From contig NZ_JAIXWA010000012.1 of assembly GCF_027482425.1 (NCBI RefSeq), forward strand, positions 1 through 32,507: a stretch of 32,507 nt of DNA, written 5' to 3'. The notes below the pieces were generated by a model. It did not search any database. It was not told the origin of the DNA and saw only the letters and a program-made list of their open reading frames with translations. The stretch is from Flavobacterium sp. Its GTDB lineage: Bacteria > Bacteroidota > Bacteroidia > Flavobacteriales > Flavobacteriaceae. Below, piece by piece: positions 23,377 through 31,790 of the stretch. The translations under genes and the position numbers were made by a program. Each line of letters begins with the position of its first letter. The first letter of the stretch is position 1.

Positions 23377-24140
23377 AACCCGTTGGGTGAAATTAAATTA
23401 ATTGATTTTTTATGTTATTTATTGGTCTATCAAAGATAAATTTGTTGATATATTGAACCAGAGTTAATGCTGTTATTTTGGCTAAAATTCGGGTTTTAAA
23501 TCCTTCAAAAGTTTTAGCATAATTTCTTCTAATTAAAAACTGGTCACATAATTGCGAGAACAATGTTTCTATTCTTTTTCTGGATTTTCTAAAAACATAC
23601 GGCTGTGGTTTATAATTCACTTGATTCATTCTTTTTGGTGTTTGCAATTTAATATTTGCTGATTGGAATAAATCTAGTTGTATACTATCAGATAGATATC
23701 CTCTGTCTCCAAGCAGCACACAATCAGACATTTGCTGTTTTATATTTTTCAAAAAATGAATATCATGAACTTCCGCTTTTGTAATGTCTAACGAGTGGAA
23801 AACACCAGTAACAGAACAAACGCCATGAAGCTTATATCCGAAGAACCAACTATTTTGTGAAACACAAAATCCTTTTGAGGGAGCCGTTTCAAAATCGTCT
23901 TTACAGATTTATTTCCCGTTATGTCGTGAAAATTTACAAATCTCTAAAGGCATACTGTCAACAATAAAATAGTCTTCAAAACACACTGTACCCCATTTTA
24001 CGCACTACCTTTCTGCACAGTTGTTCGTGGGTTACTTCTTTATGAGCAAACAAGTTTTTAAAAAAATTAATTAGTTTCATGCCGCTTGTAGTGTTAAATT
24101 CTTTAATTATATAATTTTTTGTAACCAATTGTAAATAAGT
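23377..24140 (-). mobile_element. IS982-family insertion sequence remnant with broken transposase
   Basis: The transposase reads from about 24140 to the stop at 23393. TYLQLVTKNYII.., MKLINFFKNLFAHKEVTHEQLCRKVVRKM, EDYFIVDSMPLEICKFSRHN, ICKDDFETAPSKGFC, GDRGYLSDSIQLDLFQ and RKRIETLFSQLCDQFLIRRNYAK follow the order of IS982-type transposases. Lesions: a frameshift near the CCCC at 23992-23995 (minus GGGG), an in-frame TAA at 23909-23911 between GK and ICKDD, and no proper start codon. A palindromic AACCCGTTGGGT at 23377-23388 is the probable right end. The other end is missing against the truncated gene at 24146, so the element is inactive. Confidence 0.75.
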
Positions 24141-24145
24141 GCTTT

Positions 24146-24630
24146 TTATTCATAAATCAATACTTTATTATTTTTTTGTATTGAAAAGTTATCGGTAGAA
24201 AAATCATTGCATTCGTAGATATCGGTCACTTTATCATCTTTGATTTCTAGAATTAAATCCATGTAGTTGTTAGATTTATTACCCACAAAAGCAAATCCTT
24301 TGCAGTGTTTGTTTGTACAAATACCCGAATTACAATTGCCTTCAAATCGATTCAAGTAGGAATCACCAGTATCCAAAAAGGAATCAAAAGCATCCGACAG
24401 TTTTGTGATCAAAATTTTGTGATCAAAATTTTGATAGGTCAATTCTTTATCCAAGATTTGTTTCAACATAGGCGCATCCAAACGTTGTAAAAATTCAAGA
24501 CGGCATCGAGTTGGGTTTGCAAGGTGACCTCGCCCTTTTTGTTTAATTCAAAGCGTTTGTCTTGACTCACTACAACTAAATCGCCCAGTTGTGCTAGATG
24601 TTGCAGAAGTTCTTTTTGGTGTGTATTCAT
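24146..24630 (-). pseudogene. Truncated, frameshifted paralogue of the 20774-21763 gene
   Basis: Starts MNTHQKELLQHLAQLGDLVV.. at 24630. The frame shifts at the run of five A (plus strand) at 24489-24493, where one more base would join ..LDAVLNF to LQRLDAPMLKQI... It continues to RFEGNCNSGICTNKHCKG and ends after NNKVLIYE, exactly where homology to the longer paralogue breaks and the IS982 remnant begins. C-x4-C-x4-C and a later cysteine in YECNDF match the paralogue's presumed zinc site. So the N-terminal half survives here and the C-terminal half at 20774. Function unknown. Confidence 0.65.
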
Positions 24631-24672
24631 TTGAGCTAATTTGAAATTCTATTAATTGGAGTTTATTGCTAA

Positions 24673-25211
24673 TTACTTTTTGATGACTACTGCATCTACT
24701 TTTTGGGGCACTAAGGGCTCACCACTATTACAACCGCAACAAATTCCTCCACCTGCAAAGGATACTAAATTTCCTTTTCTAACTTCCTGAGCACTATAGG
24801 CCGTTGTTTCTTCTGGATTATCATTGGAACCATAATACGTAAGCAATCCTACAAATTCAAAATCGGACAAATCGGGTTCAGGATAACTATATGCACAATC
24901 TTCCGCTTCTTCTGGAAATGAACGCTTTGCCGCTCTAATTATTTTTTTCCATATATCCTCTTTCAACACCAATAGTTTATCCTTTGTAGCATTGGTAAAC
25001 ACGCCCTCCTCTTGAGTAGGCGTAAACGATTCGTCTACAAGATGCAAAGACCGTGTAACTTGAACAATGAGTGAGTCTTGAATTGCTTTTGCAGTTGCCA
25101 CCGGTTTTTTACTACTGCTTTAGGCTCAGCTTGCTCATTTACTAAATAGTACTTTATCAACCCCACTGCTGCTGCAACAGTTGTAATGATTAGTTTCTTT
25201 ATTGGATTCAT
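24673..25211 (-). pseudogene. Small anchored protein gene with a homopolymer frameshift
   Basis: Starting from the ATG at 25211 the product begins MNPIKKLIITTVAAAVGLIK (membrane helix), runs to EPKAVVK and then leaves frame. One extra base in the T6 run at 25105-25110 joins it to KPVATAKAIQDSLIVQ.., which is open to the stop at 24673. The restored protein is about 178 residues, with a cysteine cluster GGGICCGCNSGEP near the end. The KAIQDSL word after the leader is shared with the exported protein at 16734. The downstream 142 codons alone have no good start. Function unknown. Confidence 0.65.
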
Positions 25212-25223
25212 AGTATTGCTGGT

Positions 25224-25959
25224 TTAATCTTTCGTATTTTTAACGAGTATTCGCTCCCAGAAACTTGCTTTTTTGGGTTTTTTATCGGCTTCTTGTTGTT
25301 CAATTTCATCGATCATTTTTTTGAGCTATTTCATAAAAGTTTTCTTTGAAATCTTTTTTCTGATCAATATTTAAACTAAACTTCAACCGGCTGTTGTATT
25401 CCTGATCAAACATTTCACGTATACCTTCTCTATTTTTTTCGAACCGCATTATATTTTTAATAGACAAATCATTGGCTATTTTTTCTACATCATGATCGGT
25501 GCCAATGTACGTAAATGTCCAATTACCTTCGCCGAGCGTTTCAATCATTGTTTTGATTGCAGTGCCTGTATATTCTTTTGAATTGTTTTCTAGACCATCC
25601 GTAAGAATAGTAACCAATACGTTATACTCGGTATCCGAAAGCTTGTCCAACTCGTTTTTGAGTTTGGTTAAAGCAAACCCCATCGCATCAAAAAGCGGAG
25701 TCATTGAATCGGGATTGTAGCTGCTTGCATCGATTTCATTGAGCTTGCTTGCATCGTCCATAAAGTGCAATACTTTATTGCCTAAATCGTTAAATGAAAC
25801 GATGGAAATGTAATGTTCCTGTTCTAGAAACTGCTTTTGAATTCCTTTTATCGATTGAACCAATTCGTTAAAACCACTGATAATTAAAGGTTTAATGCTT
25901 TGCATGGATCCACTCTCGTCGAGTATAATTAAATTGTGTACTTGATGTTTTTTTTCCAT
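25224..25959 (-). pseudogene. von Willebrand factor A domain protein with a late frameshift
   Basis: 217 residues are open from MEKKHQVHNLIILDESGSM to a stop at 25306. The vWA MIDAS motif is DESGSM (14-19), with the conserved threonine in DSMTPLFDAM and aspartate in TILTDGLEN, so metal-dependent adhesion is possible. Removing one base from the seven-T run at 25316-25322 extends the frame by about 35 charged residues (KMIDEIEQQEADKKPKK..) to TAA at 25224, a natural-looking C-terminus 12 bp before the next gene. The vWA domain itself is complete, so this gene could still work in shortened form. No signal peptide: cytoplasmic. Confidence 0.7.
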
Positions 25960-25980
25960 TCATTTATGTTTTTAAATTAT

Positions 25981-26196
25981 TTATGGGTATTGGCTTTTTT
26001 ATTTTTAGGTACCAAATAACCTACGCTCCCCTTTACAACAATTGATACTATCAATTCTACTGCTGCTATTTCATTCGTAAAAGATCCGCAATAATAATAC
26101 TGGGTTCTTCGTGTTCTGTTACAAGTTTTTCAATTGCCCAACAAACATCTTTGGTAACGTCGTCTGTATTTAATCTATTTTTTTACTTTAAAATTA
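25981..26196 (-). pseudogene. 3' remnant of a frameshifted gene upstream of the vWA gene
   Basis: A minus-strand frame RLNTDDVTKDVCWAIEKLVTE..SIIIA ends in TAG after a shift at the CC of 26086-26087; one extra base continues it as GSFTNEIAAVELIVSIVVKG.. to a stop at 25981, 21 bp before the vWA start. The content is protein-like in both halves, but no start codon exists. I interpret it as the tail of a decayed gene of the same operon; family unknown. Confidence 0.4.
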
Positions 26197-26346
26197 GATT
26201 CCAAAAACCCCTTGACTCATTGATGCTATTTGAAAAATAAAAGTACGAAAAGTATTATTTTTTATTTTTTAGCTATATAAATGATTATGAATGATATTTT
26301 GTAATCAACATAAATTTATTTGCAAAATTTTGATTATGAGAATTTT

Positions 26347-26416
26347 AGGAAAAAACCCGCTATAATACAGGAAAAATACCTTGCGATCGGGGTATTTTTC
26401 CTATAGGATTTTTCCT
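26347..26416 (+). promoter_or_regulatory. Four-box AGGAAAAA(T) operator array upstream of the two-component operon
   Basis: Four related boxes: AGGAAAAAACC (26347), AGGAAAAATACC (26369-26380), then inverted GGTATTTTTCCT (26391-26402) and GGATTTTTCCT (26406-26416). The middle two are a perfect 12-bp inverted repeat. The first two start 22 bp apart, two helical turns. The array ends 60 bp before the ATG at 26477. The same box in the same phasing is found at 31525-31600, so a shared regulator is likely; the response regulator at 28657 is the nearest candidate. Confidence 0.7.
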
Positions 26417-26476
26417 CTTCATTGGTCAAATTTGTGTTTCAAATAAAATCAACTCCCAAACTTAAACACCATTAGT

Positions 26477-27175
26477 ATGAACCTCGCACAAAACTTAACC
26501 CAACACATTGCTAACCCCCAAAACATAATTATTATTGATGGAGCCAGTGTCAATGCCGCTTGGGCGGCCACCAACACAGCTTATCTTGCTAGCAATATTC
26601 TACCCAGTCCTACTGCTCCCACCTATTATGTTGTCGACCTGAGTTTGATCAGCAATCAATTTTCAACGTTATCGCTATGGCTAACTAATCATGTTGATAA
26701 AATCAGTTATGTTGATAGCTATTCATTTATCCTTTTGGGTCATGAATTGGATAACACGGATTATAAAACACAAATTAATACAGCTATAGGTCAAAATGAA
26801 TTTTATAGTATCGATGGTAAATCGTTGACAAAAATGGTCTCTGATTTCGGTCAAACCTACTATCCAAATTACTTGCAAATTATCACCGAAACAACGGGTG
26901 TTCCAGTAAGACTTAATTTGATAACAGCATACAGCGATGAAAATCTCTGTTTTTCAATACCCTTTTTTCAAGCCTTATTTTATGCTATGGATGGCGCTAT
27001 GAAAAATCTTGAAGAAGTGAAATTTTATTTTACCAAAGTCACTAATGCCAGCGACAAAAGCACGGTAGCCTTCAAAGTTGTTTATGAAAATTTGGAAGCC
27101 TATTATGATTATTCTGGTGGTGCGAAATATAATACTTTAAATGCTTCAAAAACAACTGCAGCTTGTGTAAAATAA
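26477..27175 (+). CDS. Hypothetical protein, first gene of the two-component operon
   Basis: 232 residues, no signal peptide and no membrane helix; serine/threonine/asparagine-rich and mildly acidic. Segments such as NIIIIDGASVNAAWAATNTAYLAS and YVVDLSLISNQFSTLSLWLTNHVDKISYVDSYSFILLGHELD look like an alpha/beta fold. The LLGHEL word superficially resembles a metal-binding H-E pair, but no further ligand is evident. I do not recognise the family. It is followed after 7 bp by the membrane protein gene and preceded by the four-box array, so it is probably a main output of whatever regulates this operon. Confidence 0.7.
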   Translation: MNLAQNLTQHIANPQNIIIIDGASVNAAWAATNTAYLASNILPSPTAPTYYVVDLSLISNQFSTLSLWLTNHVDKISYVDSYSFILLGHELDNTDYKTQINTAIGQNEFYSIDGKSLTKMVSDFGQTYYPNYLQIITETTGVPVRLNLITAYSDENLCFSIPFFQALFYAMDGAMKNLEEVKFYFTKVTNASDKSTVAFKVVYENLEAYYDYSGGAKYNTLNASKTTAACVK

Positions 27176-27182
27176 TTAAGTA

Positions 27183-27872
27183 ATGATCCCCATAAACGAT
27201 TTTTTTAGTGCTGTAAAACTTATCATTTACTTTCAGCTATTTGTATTCATTATTGCATCCTTTATTTTGCCTTTAAAACGCAAAACAAACAGGATATTTT
27301 ATTACATTTTGACCTATTACACCTTAACAGAGTTCATCACAATTATTTTGAAATTCCTAATTTCAAATGATGATTTTAGGTCAAATATGAACTTCAAAAA
27401 CTATGAACTTTCTTTCATTATAACATTTTTACTGTGGTTCTATTTATTAGAACTTAATGGAGTAAATAGAAAGCTAATGCGTTTTATTTATCTGTTTTTT
27501 TTATTTTTTATCGCTATTGATTTCTTATTAATTCAAAAAAATGATGATTTAAAAACCTATATCTTTTGTATGGGTTCTTTTTTGTATCTAACCATTTTTT
27601 TTAAGTTGAGTTTTGATAAGTTAAAAGATGAAGATTTCAGATTTCTTTTCAATAATAATTATAGACTTTTAAGTGCACCAATCTTTATGTTTTTTGGTTT
27701 ATCTTTAATTTTTGCTTTTGTAGATATTAAACTTCAACATGTGATCATTTATGCAGAAGTAAAAATGTATACTATCACTACCAATTACATCAACTTTATC
27801 AGCTACTCGCTCCTATTGTGGTATATTTATATCGAATACCGCAATCACAAACGAGTCATTACCGAAGAATAG
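27183..27872 (+). CDS. Polytopic membrane protein of unknown function
   Basis: 229 residues with about seven hydrophobic helices (near 12-30, 38-58, 78-92, 101-117, 127-143, 163-182 and 200-218) and short charged loops. The architecture resembles seven-helix sensor modules, and its position directly before a histidine kinase that has only one membrane helix suggests it may supply signal perception. That is inference from context. It sits 7 bp after the previous gene and 15 bp before the kinase. Confidence 0.7.
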   Translation: MIPINDFFSAVKLIIYFQLFVFIIASFILPLKRKTNRIFYYILTYYTLTEFITIILKFLISNDDFRSNMNFKNYELSFIITFLLWFYLLELNGVNRKLMRFIYLFFLFFIAIDFLLIQKNDDLKTYIFCMGSFLYLTIFFKLSFDKLKDEDFRFLFNNNYRLLSAPIFMFFGLSLIFAFVDIKLQHVIIYAEVKMYTITTNYINFISYSLLLWYIYIEYRNHKRVITEE

Positions 27873-27887
27873 CACCTATTATATCTT

Positions 27888-28649
27888 ATGAGTAATTACA
27901 GTCTAGCCGTTGGAATCCTTATTTGCTTAATTTTTATAAGCCTTATCACCACATTTAGTATTATGCTGGCGCGAATGCATATTGGAAAAGTAAAGAAATA
28001 CACGCAGCAACTGTTTGAAAAAGATCTTGAGTTTCAACGCAACATCACACAAACGATTATTGAAACGCAAGAACAAGTTTTACAAAACATCTCGCGTGAT
28101 TTACACGACGATGCGGGGCAACAGATTACGGCTTTGAATTTTCAGATAGAGAATTACAAATACGACCATCCAGAACAATCCGAATGCTTGGAAAATCTCA
28201 GTGAGTCTCTAAAGCGATTGTCACAATCCGTGCGCAGTATCAGTCACTCGCTTAACAGTCAGTTGGTCTTGCAACAAGACTTGGCCAAAGCCATTCGAAC
28301 CGAAATGGAACGTTTACAAAAAAATAGTAGCATTCAATTTGAAATGGAATTAGGCGAAGTACAACCTTTTTTGAAAGATGATGAAAAATTAATTATTTAT
28401 CGTATATTTCAAGAGTCTATAAACAATTGCATCAAGCATGCCCGGGCGAAAACCATATGCGTTCAATTGGACGCTCAACCCAAATTTCGCTTGCAGATTG
28501 AGGATGACGGGAAAGGGTTTGATGTTACAACGAAAACTTTATCACTGGGCTTGATGAACATGAAAAAAAGGGCTGAATTAATTCATTGCTCCCTAACCAT
28601 AGATTCAAAACCAGGTCGTGGAACCCTAATAACCCTTCAACGCAATTAA
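27888..28649 (+). CDS. Sensor histidine kinase, HisKA_3 (NarX/DesK) type
   Basis: 253 residues. One N-terminal membrane helix (about 8-28), a coiled linker (35-65), the dimerisation/phospho-acceptor helix with ISRDLHDDAGQQ (His73), then the ATPase domain: N-box QESINNCIKHA, G1 DDGKGFD and G2 GLMNMKKRAE. There is no extracellular sensor domain, so input probably comes from the neighbouring seven-helix protein or from the membrane. It phosphorylates the response regulator encoded 7 bp downstream. Confidence 0.92.
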   Translation: MSNYSLAVGILICLIFISLITTFSIMLARMHIGKVKKYTQQLFEKDLEFQRNITQTIIETQEQVLQNISRDLHDDAGQQITALNFQIENYKYDHPEQSECLENLSESLKRLSQSVRSISHSLNSQLVLQQDLAKAIRTEMERLQKNSSIQFEMELGEVQPFLKDDEKLIIYRIFQESINNCIKHARAKTICVQLDAQPKFRLQIEDDGKGFDVTTKTLSLGLMNMKKRAELIHCSLTIDSKPGRGTLITLQRN

Positions 28650-28656
28650 TCCGCCT

Positions 28657-29316
28657 ATGGAACCCATTCGCATTTGCCTTATTGATGATCATGCCATCGT
28701 TCGACAAGGCCTAAAAGAACTGATACAACGCTTAGGTGAGTATCAGGTAATTCATGAATTTGACGACGGTGATCAATTTCTCGAATCCTTACCGCTAGTC
28801 CCTATACCTGACATGTATATCTTGGACTACTCGATGCCGCATAAAAATGGTATTGAAGTGTTGCAAGAACTCGAAAAAAAATCAGGAGAATTCAAAGTAT
28901 TACTCCTCACCCAACATATTGATGAACGAATCATTGACGATTCCTATCATCATGGAGCACGTGGATTTTTACACAAAAATTGTTCCGCTGCCGATTTAAA
29001 ATTTGCGATAGACAACATCATTAATTTTGGCTACAATAACATCACTGAAATTTTGACTCGGATTAAAAATTATGATGTTAGAAAAGAAGAGGATTTACCC
29101 ATTTCTTTTGAAATGACCGAAAATGAACTCGAATTCCTTACGCTTGTTTGTGATGAAAGGGAACTCACTTATGACCAGATGGCCAAAATCATGAATGTTT
29201 CCGTAAAATCTATTGATTCGTATCGAACCAGCCTATTTGATCGATTTCAAATACGGTCGAAAGTAGGATTAGTTTTGTTCTCCTTTAAACATCGTTTGAC
29301 CGAACCTTTTTTATAA
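28657..29316 (+). CDS. NarL/LuxR-type response regulator
   Basis: 219 residues. Receiver domain 1-125 with acidic pair D10/D11, phosphorylated Asp57 (YILDYSMP), Thr85 (LLLTQH) and Lys107 (FLHKN). LuxR-type helix-turn-helix at about 150-215 (MTENELEFLTLVCDERELTYDQMAKIM.., recognition helix around SVKSIDSYRTSLFDRF). NarL-type regulators bind short inverted or direct repeats as dimers, consistent with the box arrays at 26347 and 31525, although the assignment is inference. Last gene of the operon, followed by a terminator. Confidence 0.92.
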   Translation: MEPIRICLIDDHAIVRQGLKELIQRLGEYQVIHEFDDGDQFLESLPLVPIPDMYILDYSMPHKNGIEVLQELEKKSGEFKVLLLTQHIDERIIDDSYHHGARGFLHKNCSAADLKFAIDNIINFGYNNITEILTRIKNYDVRKEEDLPISFEMTENELEFLTLVCDERELTYDQMAKIMNVSVKSIDSYRTSLFDRFQIRSKVGLVLFSFKHRLTEPFL

Positions 29317-29344
29317 TCAAAAAACCATTTCATTTTTAATATAT

Positions 29345-29380
29345 AAAACCAAACTTTCAATCGATACGTTTGGTTTTTTT
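29345..29380 (+). terminator. Rho-independent terminator of the two-component operon
   Basis: Stem AAAACCAAAC / GTTTGGTTTT, 10 bp perfect, loop of 13 bases, then a T-run. It lies 29 bp after the response-regulator stop. Confidence 0.9.
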
Positions 29381-29438
29381 ATTCTTTTCGAGATTGAAAT
29401 AATCAAAAAAGCACTTCTGAACTTGCCCTCTAATTTTG

Positions 29439-29446
29439 TACTTTTG
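29439..29446 (+). promoter_or_regulatory. -7 box of gcvT
   Basis: TACTTTTG matches TAnnTTTG and lies 23 bp before the gcvT ATG; a second overlapping candidate, TAATTTTG, is at 29431-29438. The -33 position holds TCTG rather than TTTG. Confidence 0.5.
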
Positions 29447-29469
29447 CGCCACAAACTAACATTCAACGG

Positions 29470-30552
29470 ATGAAAAATACAGCTTTAACACCCATTCATA
29501 TCCAACTTGGTGCCAAAATGGTTCCGTTTGCTGGATACAACATGCCTGTACAATATGAAGGCGTCAATGCCGAACATGAAACCGTTCGCAACGGAGTGGG
29601 CGTTTTTGATGTGTCACATATGGGCGAATTTCTACTTTCAGGGCCTAAAGCACTCGACTTAATTCAACGCGTTACTACCAACGATGCGGCAACCCTTGAA
29701 ATAGGTCGTGCACAATATTCTTGCATGCCCAATGCGACAGGTGGCATTGTCGATGATTTAATTGTGTATCGACTCGATGAAATGAACTATTTATTGGTGG
29801 TAAATGCCTCCAATATTGAAAAAGATTGGGATTGGATTGCCGAGCACAATACTGAAGGAGCGAAGATGGAAAATCTTTCTGATGCTTATTCGCTTTTAGC
29901 CATCCAAGGTCCGAAAGCCGTTGAAGCTATGCAATCATTGACTAGTATTGACTTAGCAAGTATCAAGTATTATCACTTTGAAGTGGGAACTTTTGCTGGT
30001 ATTGATGATGTGATTATTTCTGCAACAGGCTATACTGGGTCAGGCGGATTTGAAGTCTACTGCAAAAATGAAGACGCCGAAAAGCTTTGGCACAAGGTAT
30101 TTGAAGCCGGCGCTTCCTACGGGATTAAACCCATCGGACTCGCAGCACGGGATACTTTACGCCTAGAAATGGGATTCTGCCTTTATGGCAACGACATCAA
30201 TGATACCACCTCTCCTATTGAAGCTGGCTTGGGTTGGATTACAAAATTTACCAAGAATTTTACCAATCATGAAGCGTTAAAAGCACAAAAAGAACAAGGC
30301 GTAACGCGAAAATTGGTTGGATTTGAATTAACCGAAAGAGGCATTCCCCGTCATGATTATGAAATCGTAGATGCCGATGGAAATGCCATTGGAATTGTAA
30401 CTTCAGGCACTATGGCACCCTCGTTAGGCAAAGGAATTGGTATGGGTTATGTTGCTACGACGTATGCTGCGGTGGGATCTGTGATTTATATAAAAATCAG
30501 AAACAATCAAGTGGCGGCCCAAGTGGTTAAACTCCCATTTTACAAAAAATAA
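29470..30552 (+). CDS. gcvT: Aminomethyltransferase (glycine cleavage T protein)
   Basis: 360 residues, full length. GcvT transfers the methylene group of aminomethyl-lipoyl-H-protein to tetrahydrofolate, releasing ammonia, in the cytoplasmic glycine cleavage system. Landmarks: N-terminal [15 protein letters not shown] and [10 protein letters not shown] (folate-binding half), [17 protein letters not shown], the [11 protein letters not shown] segment, [18 protein letters not shown] and the C-terminal barrel ([19 protein letters not shown]). It stands alone here; other glycine cleavage genes are not in the window. Confidence 0.97.
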   Translation: MKNTALTPIHIQLGAKMVPFAGYNMPVQYEGVNAEHETVRNGVGVFDVSHMGEFLLSGPKALDLIQRVTTNDAATLEIGRAQYSCMPNATGGIVDDLIVYRLDEMNYLLVVNASNIEKDWDWIAEHNTEGAKMENLSDAYSLLAIQGPKAVEAMQSLTSIDLASIKYYHFEVGTFAGIDDVIISATGYTGSGGFEVYCKNEDAEKLWHKVFEAGASYGIKPIGLAARDTLRLEMGFCLYGNDINDTTSPIEAGLGWITKFTKNFTNHEALKAQKEQGVTRKLVGFELTERGIPRHDYEIVDADGNAIGIVTSGTMAPSLGKGIGMGYVATTYAAVGSVIYIKIRNNQVAAQVVKLPFYKK

Positions 30553-30590
30553 GTACACAAAAAAAGGAAGGCAAAATTGATGATATAATG

Positions 30591-30598
30591 TAAATTTG
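30591..30598 (+). promoter_or_regulatory. -7 box of yebC
   Basis: TAAATTTG matches TAnnTTTG, 37 bp before the ATG at 30636. No TTTG lies at the ideal distance upstream, so the -33 element is weak. Confidence 0.5.
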
Positions 30599-30635
30599 CC
30601 GTGTAAAAATAATTAACTGCTAAAGAAGAATTCCT

Positions 30636-31346
30636 ATGGGAAGAGCATTTGAATTTAGAAAAGCCCGAAAAATGAAACGATGGTCTGCTATGGCCAAAAC
30701 GTTTACACGCATTGGTAAAGACATTGTTATTGCGGTAAAAGAAGGAGGCCCTAATCCGGAGACCAACGCACGTTTACGCGCGGTAATTCAGAATGCCAAG
30801 GCGGCCAACATGCCCAAAGACAATGTAGAACGCGCCATTAAAAAAGCATCCGATAAAGATACTGCTAACTATAAGGAAGTTTTGTTTGAAGGGTATGCCC
30901 CTCATGGTATTGCCATATTAATTGAAACGGCCACCGACAACAATAACCGAACCGTAGCCAATATTCGTAGTTATTTTAATAAATGTAATGGAACATTGGG
31001 CACCCAAGGCTCGGTTGAATTCATGTTTGACCACACCTGTAATTTTAGAATTCCCAATACAGGGCAAGACATTGAAGAATTGGAATTGGAAATGATTGAT
31101 TTTGGGGTAGAAGAAATTTTTGCGGATGAAGACGGTATCGTTATGTATGCGCCCTTTGAAAGTTTTGGAGCGATTCAAAAAGAATTGGAAAGCCGCAGTA
31201 TTGAAATTTTATCTTCCGGTTTTGAACGCATTCCACAAGTCACAAAAGAATTAACTCCTGAACAAATTGCCGATGTTGAAAAATTATTGGAGAAAATCGA
31301 AGAAGATGACGATGTGATGAATGTATATCATACGATGCAAGAGTAG
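30636..31346 (+). CDS. yebC: YebC/PmpR-family protein (translation or transcription factor)
   Basis: 236 residues, full length. The N-terminus MGRAFEFRKARKMKRWSAMAKTFTRIGKDI is the Bacteroidota version of the YebC start (others have MAGHSKW). NPETNARLRAVIQNAKAANMPKDNVERAIKKA and YEGYAPHG-like EGYAPHGIAILIETATDNNNRT are family signatures. YebC proteins have been described as DNA-binding regulators and, more recently, as ribosome-associated factors helping translation of proline stretches. Independent gene with its own -7 box and terminator. Confidence 0.95.
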   Translation: MGRAFEFRKARKMKRWSAMAKTFTRIGKDIVIAVKEGGPNPETNARLRAVIQNAKAANMPKDNVERAIKKASDKDTANYKEVLFEGYAPHGIAILIETATDNNNRTVANIRSYFNKCNGTLGTQGSVEFMFDHTCNFRIPNTGQDIEELELEMIDFGVEEIFADEDGIVMYAPFESFGAIQKELESRSIEILSSGFERIPQVTKELTPEQIADVEKLLEKIEEDDDVMNVYHTMQE

Positions 31347-31371
31347 AAAATTACACTGTTTATATCCTAGT

Positions 31372-31398
31372 AAACCAACCCTTTCGGTTGGTTTTTTT
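31372..31398 (+). terminator. Rho-independent terminator of yebC
   Basis: Stem AAACCAACC / GGTTGGTTT, 9 bp perfect, loop CTTTC, followed by a T-run; 25 bp after the yebC stop. Confidence 0.9.
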
Positions 31399-31512
31399 TA
31401 TTTTAAAAACCATTCCAAATGTTAAATTTTCAAGAATTGGACGCTAAATTTTCGAAAGACTTACTCATATTTAAATAAAGTAAATCAACTAAAATTATTT
31501 AACACCTTGATA

Positions 31513-31600
31513 TACATTTGATTAGATTTTTTCCTGCGGCCTACAAGGATTTTTCCCTAAAAGTTGAAGGAAAAATCCTTTGGTTTATCAGGAAAAACCC
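31513..31600 (+). promoter_or_regulatory. Second four-box AGGAAAAA(T) operator array with a -7 box
   Basis: Boxes: GATTTTTTCCT (31525-31535), GGATTTTTCC (31547-31556), inverted GGAAAAATCC (31569-31578) and AGGAAAAACCC (31590-31600). The middle two form a perfect 12-bp dyad (AAGGATTTTTCC/GGAAAAATCCTT). Outer and inner boxes are 22 bp apart on both sides, as at 26347-26369. A consensus -7 box TACATTTG (31513-31520) directly precedes the array, so a bound protein would sit on the transcription start. The array lies upstream of the holin-like gene at 31791. Confidence 0.7.
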
Positions 31601-31700
31601 TAGAGATTATTTAAAACAAGGATAGTAATATTGCATTGACAATGACAAACATGATAACAATTCCATTTTGTCACGCAAGCCATTATTCGATTTATACGCC

Positions 31701-31741
31701 TTGGGTACGTGAGGGTCTTCGGACCCTTACGTCGTACCCAA
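31701..31741. other. Very stable hairpin with a TTCG tetraloop
   Basis: A 17-bp stem closed by C-TTCG-G, interrupted only by a three-base bulge (CGT) on the 3' side. TTGGGTAC pairs with GTACCCAA at the base and GAGGGTC with GACCCTT at the top (one G-U). No T-run follows, so it is not an ordinary terminator. It lies in the leader between the box array and the holin-like gene. It could protect RNA, hide a start site or be a REP-like insertion. Confidence 0.75.
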
Positions 31742-31790
31742 ATTAAAAAAATTAAACCAACGCTTCGGACGAATATTTAAACCAATACGT

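Noticed and set aside
24525..24535. Second tRNA-Arg end (GGTGACCTCGCC) marking the far boundary of the island
   Set aside because: The match to the complement of TCGAGGTCAC is short and lies inside the coding sequence of the truncated paralogue.
31643..31747. Short plus-strand frame (MTNMITIPFC..) across the TTCG hairpin
   Set aside because: More than a third of it is the hairpin itself, and no ribosome-binding or conservation evidence supports translation.
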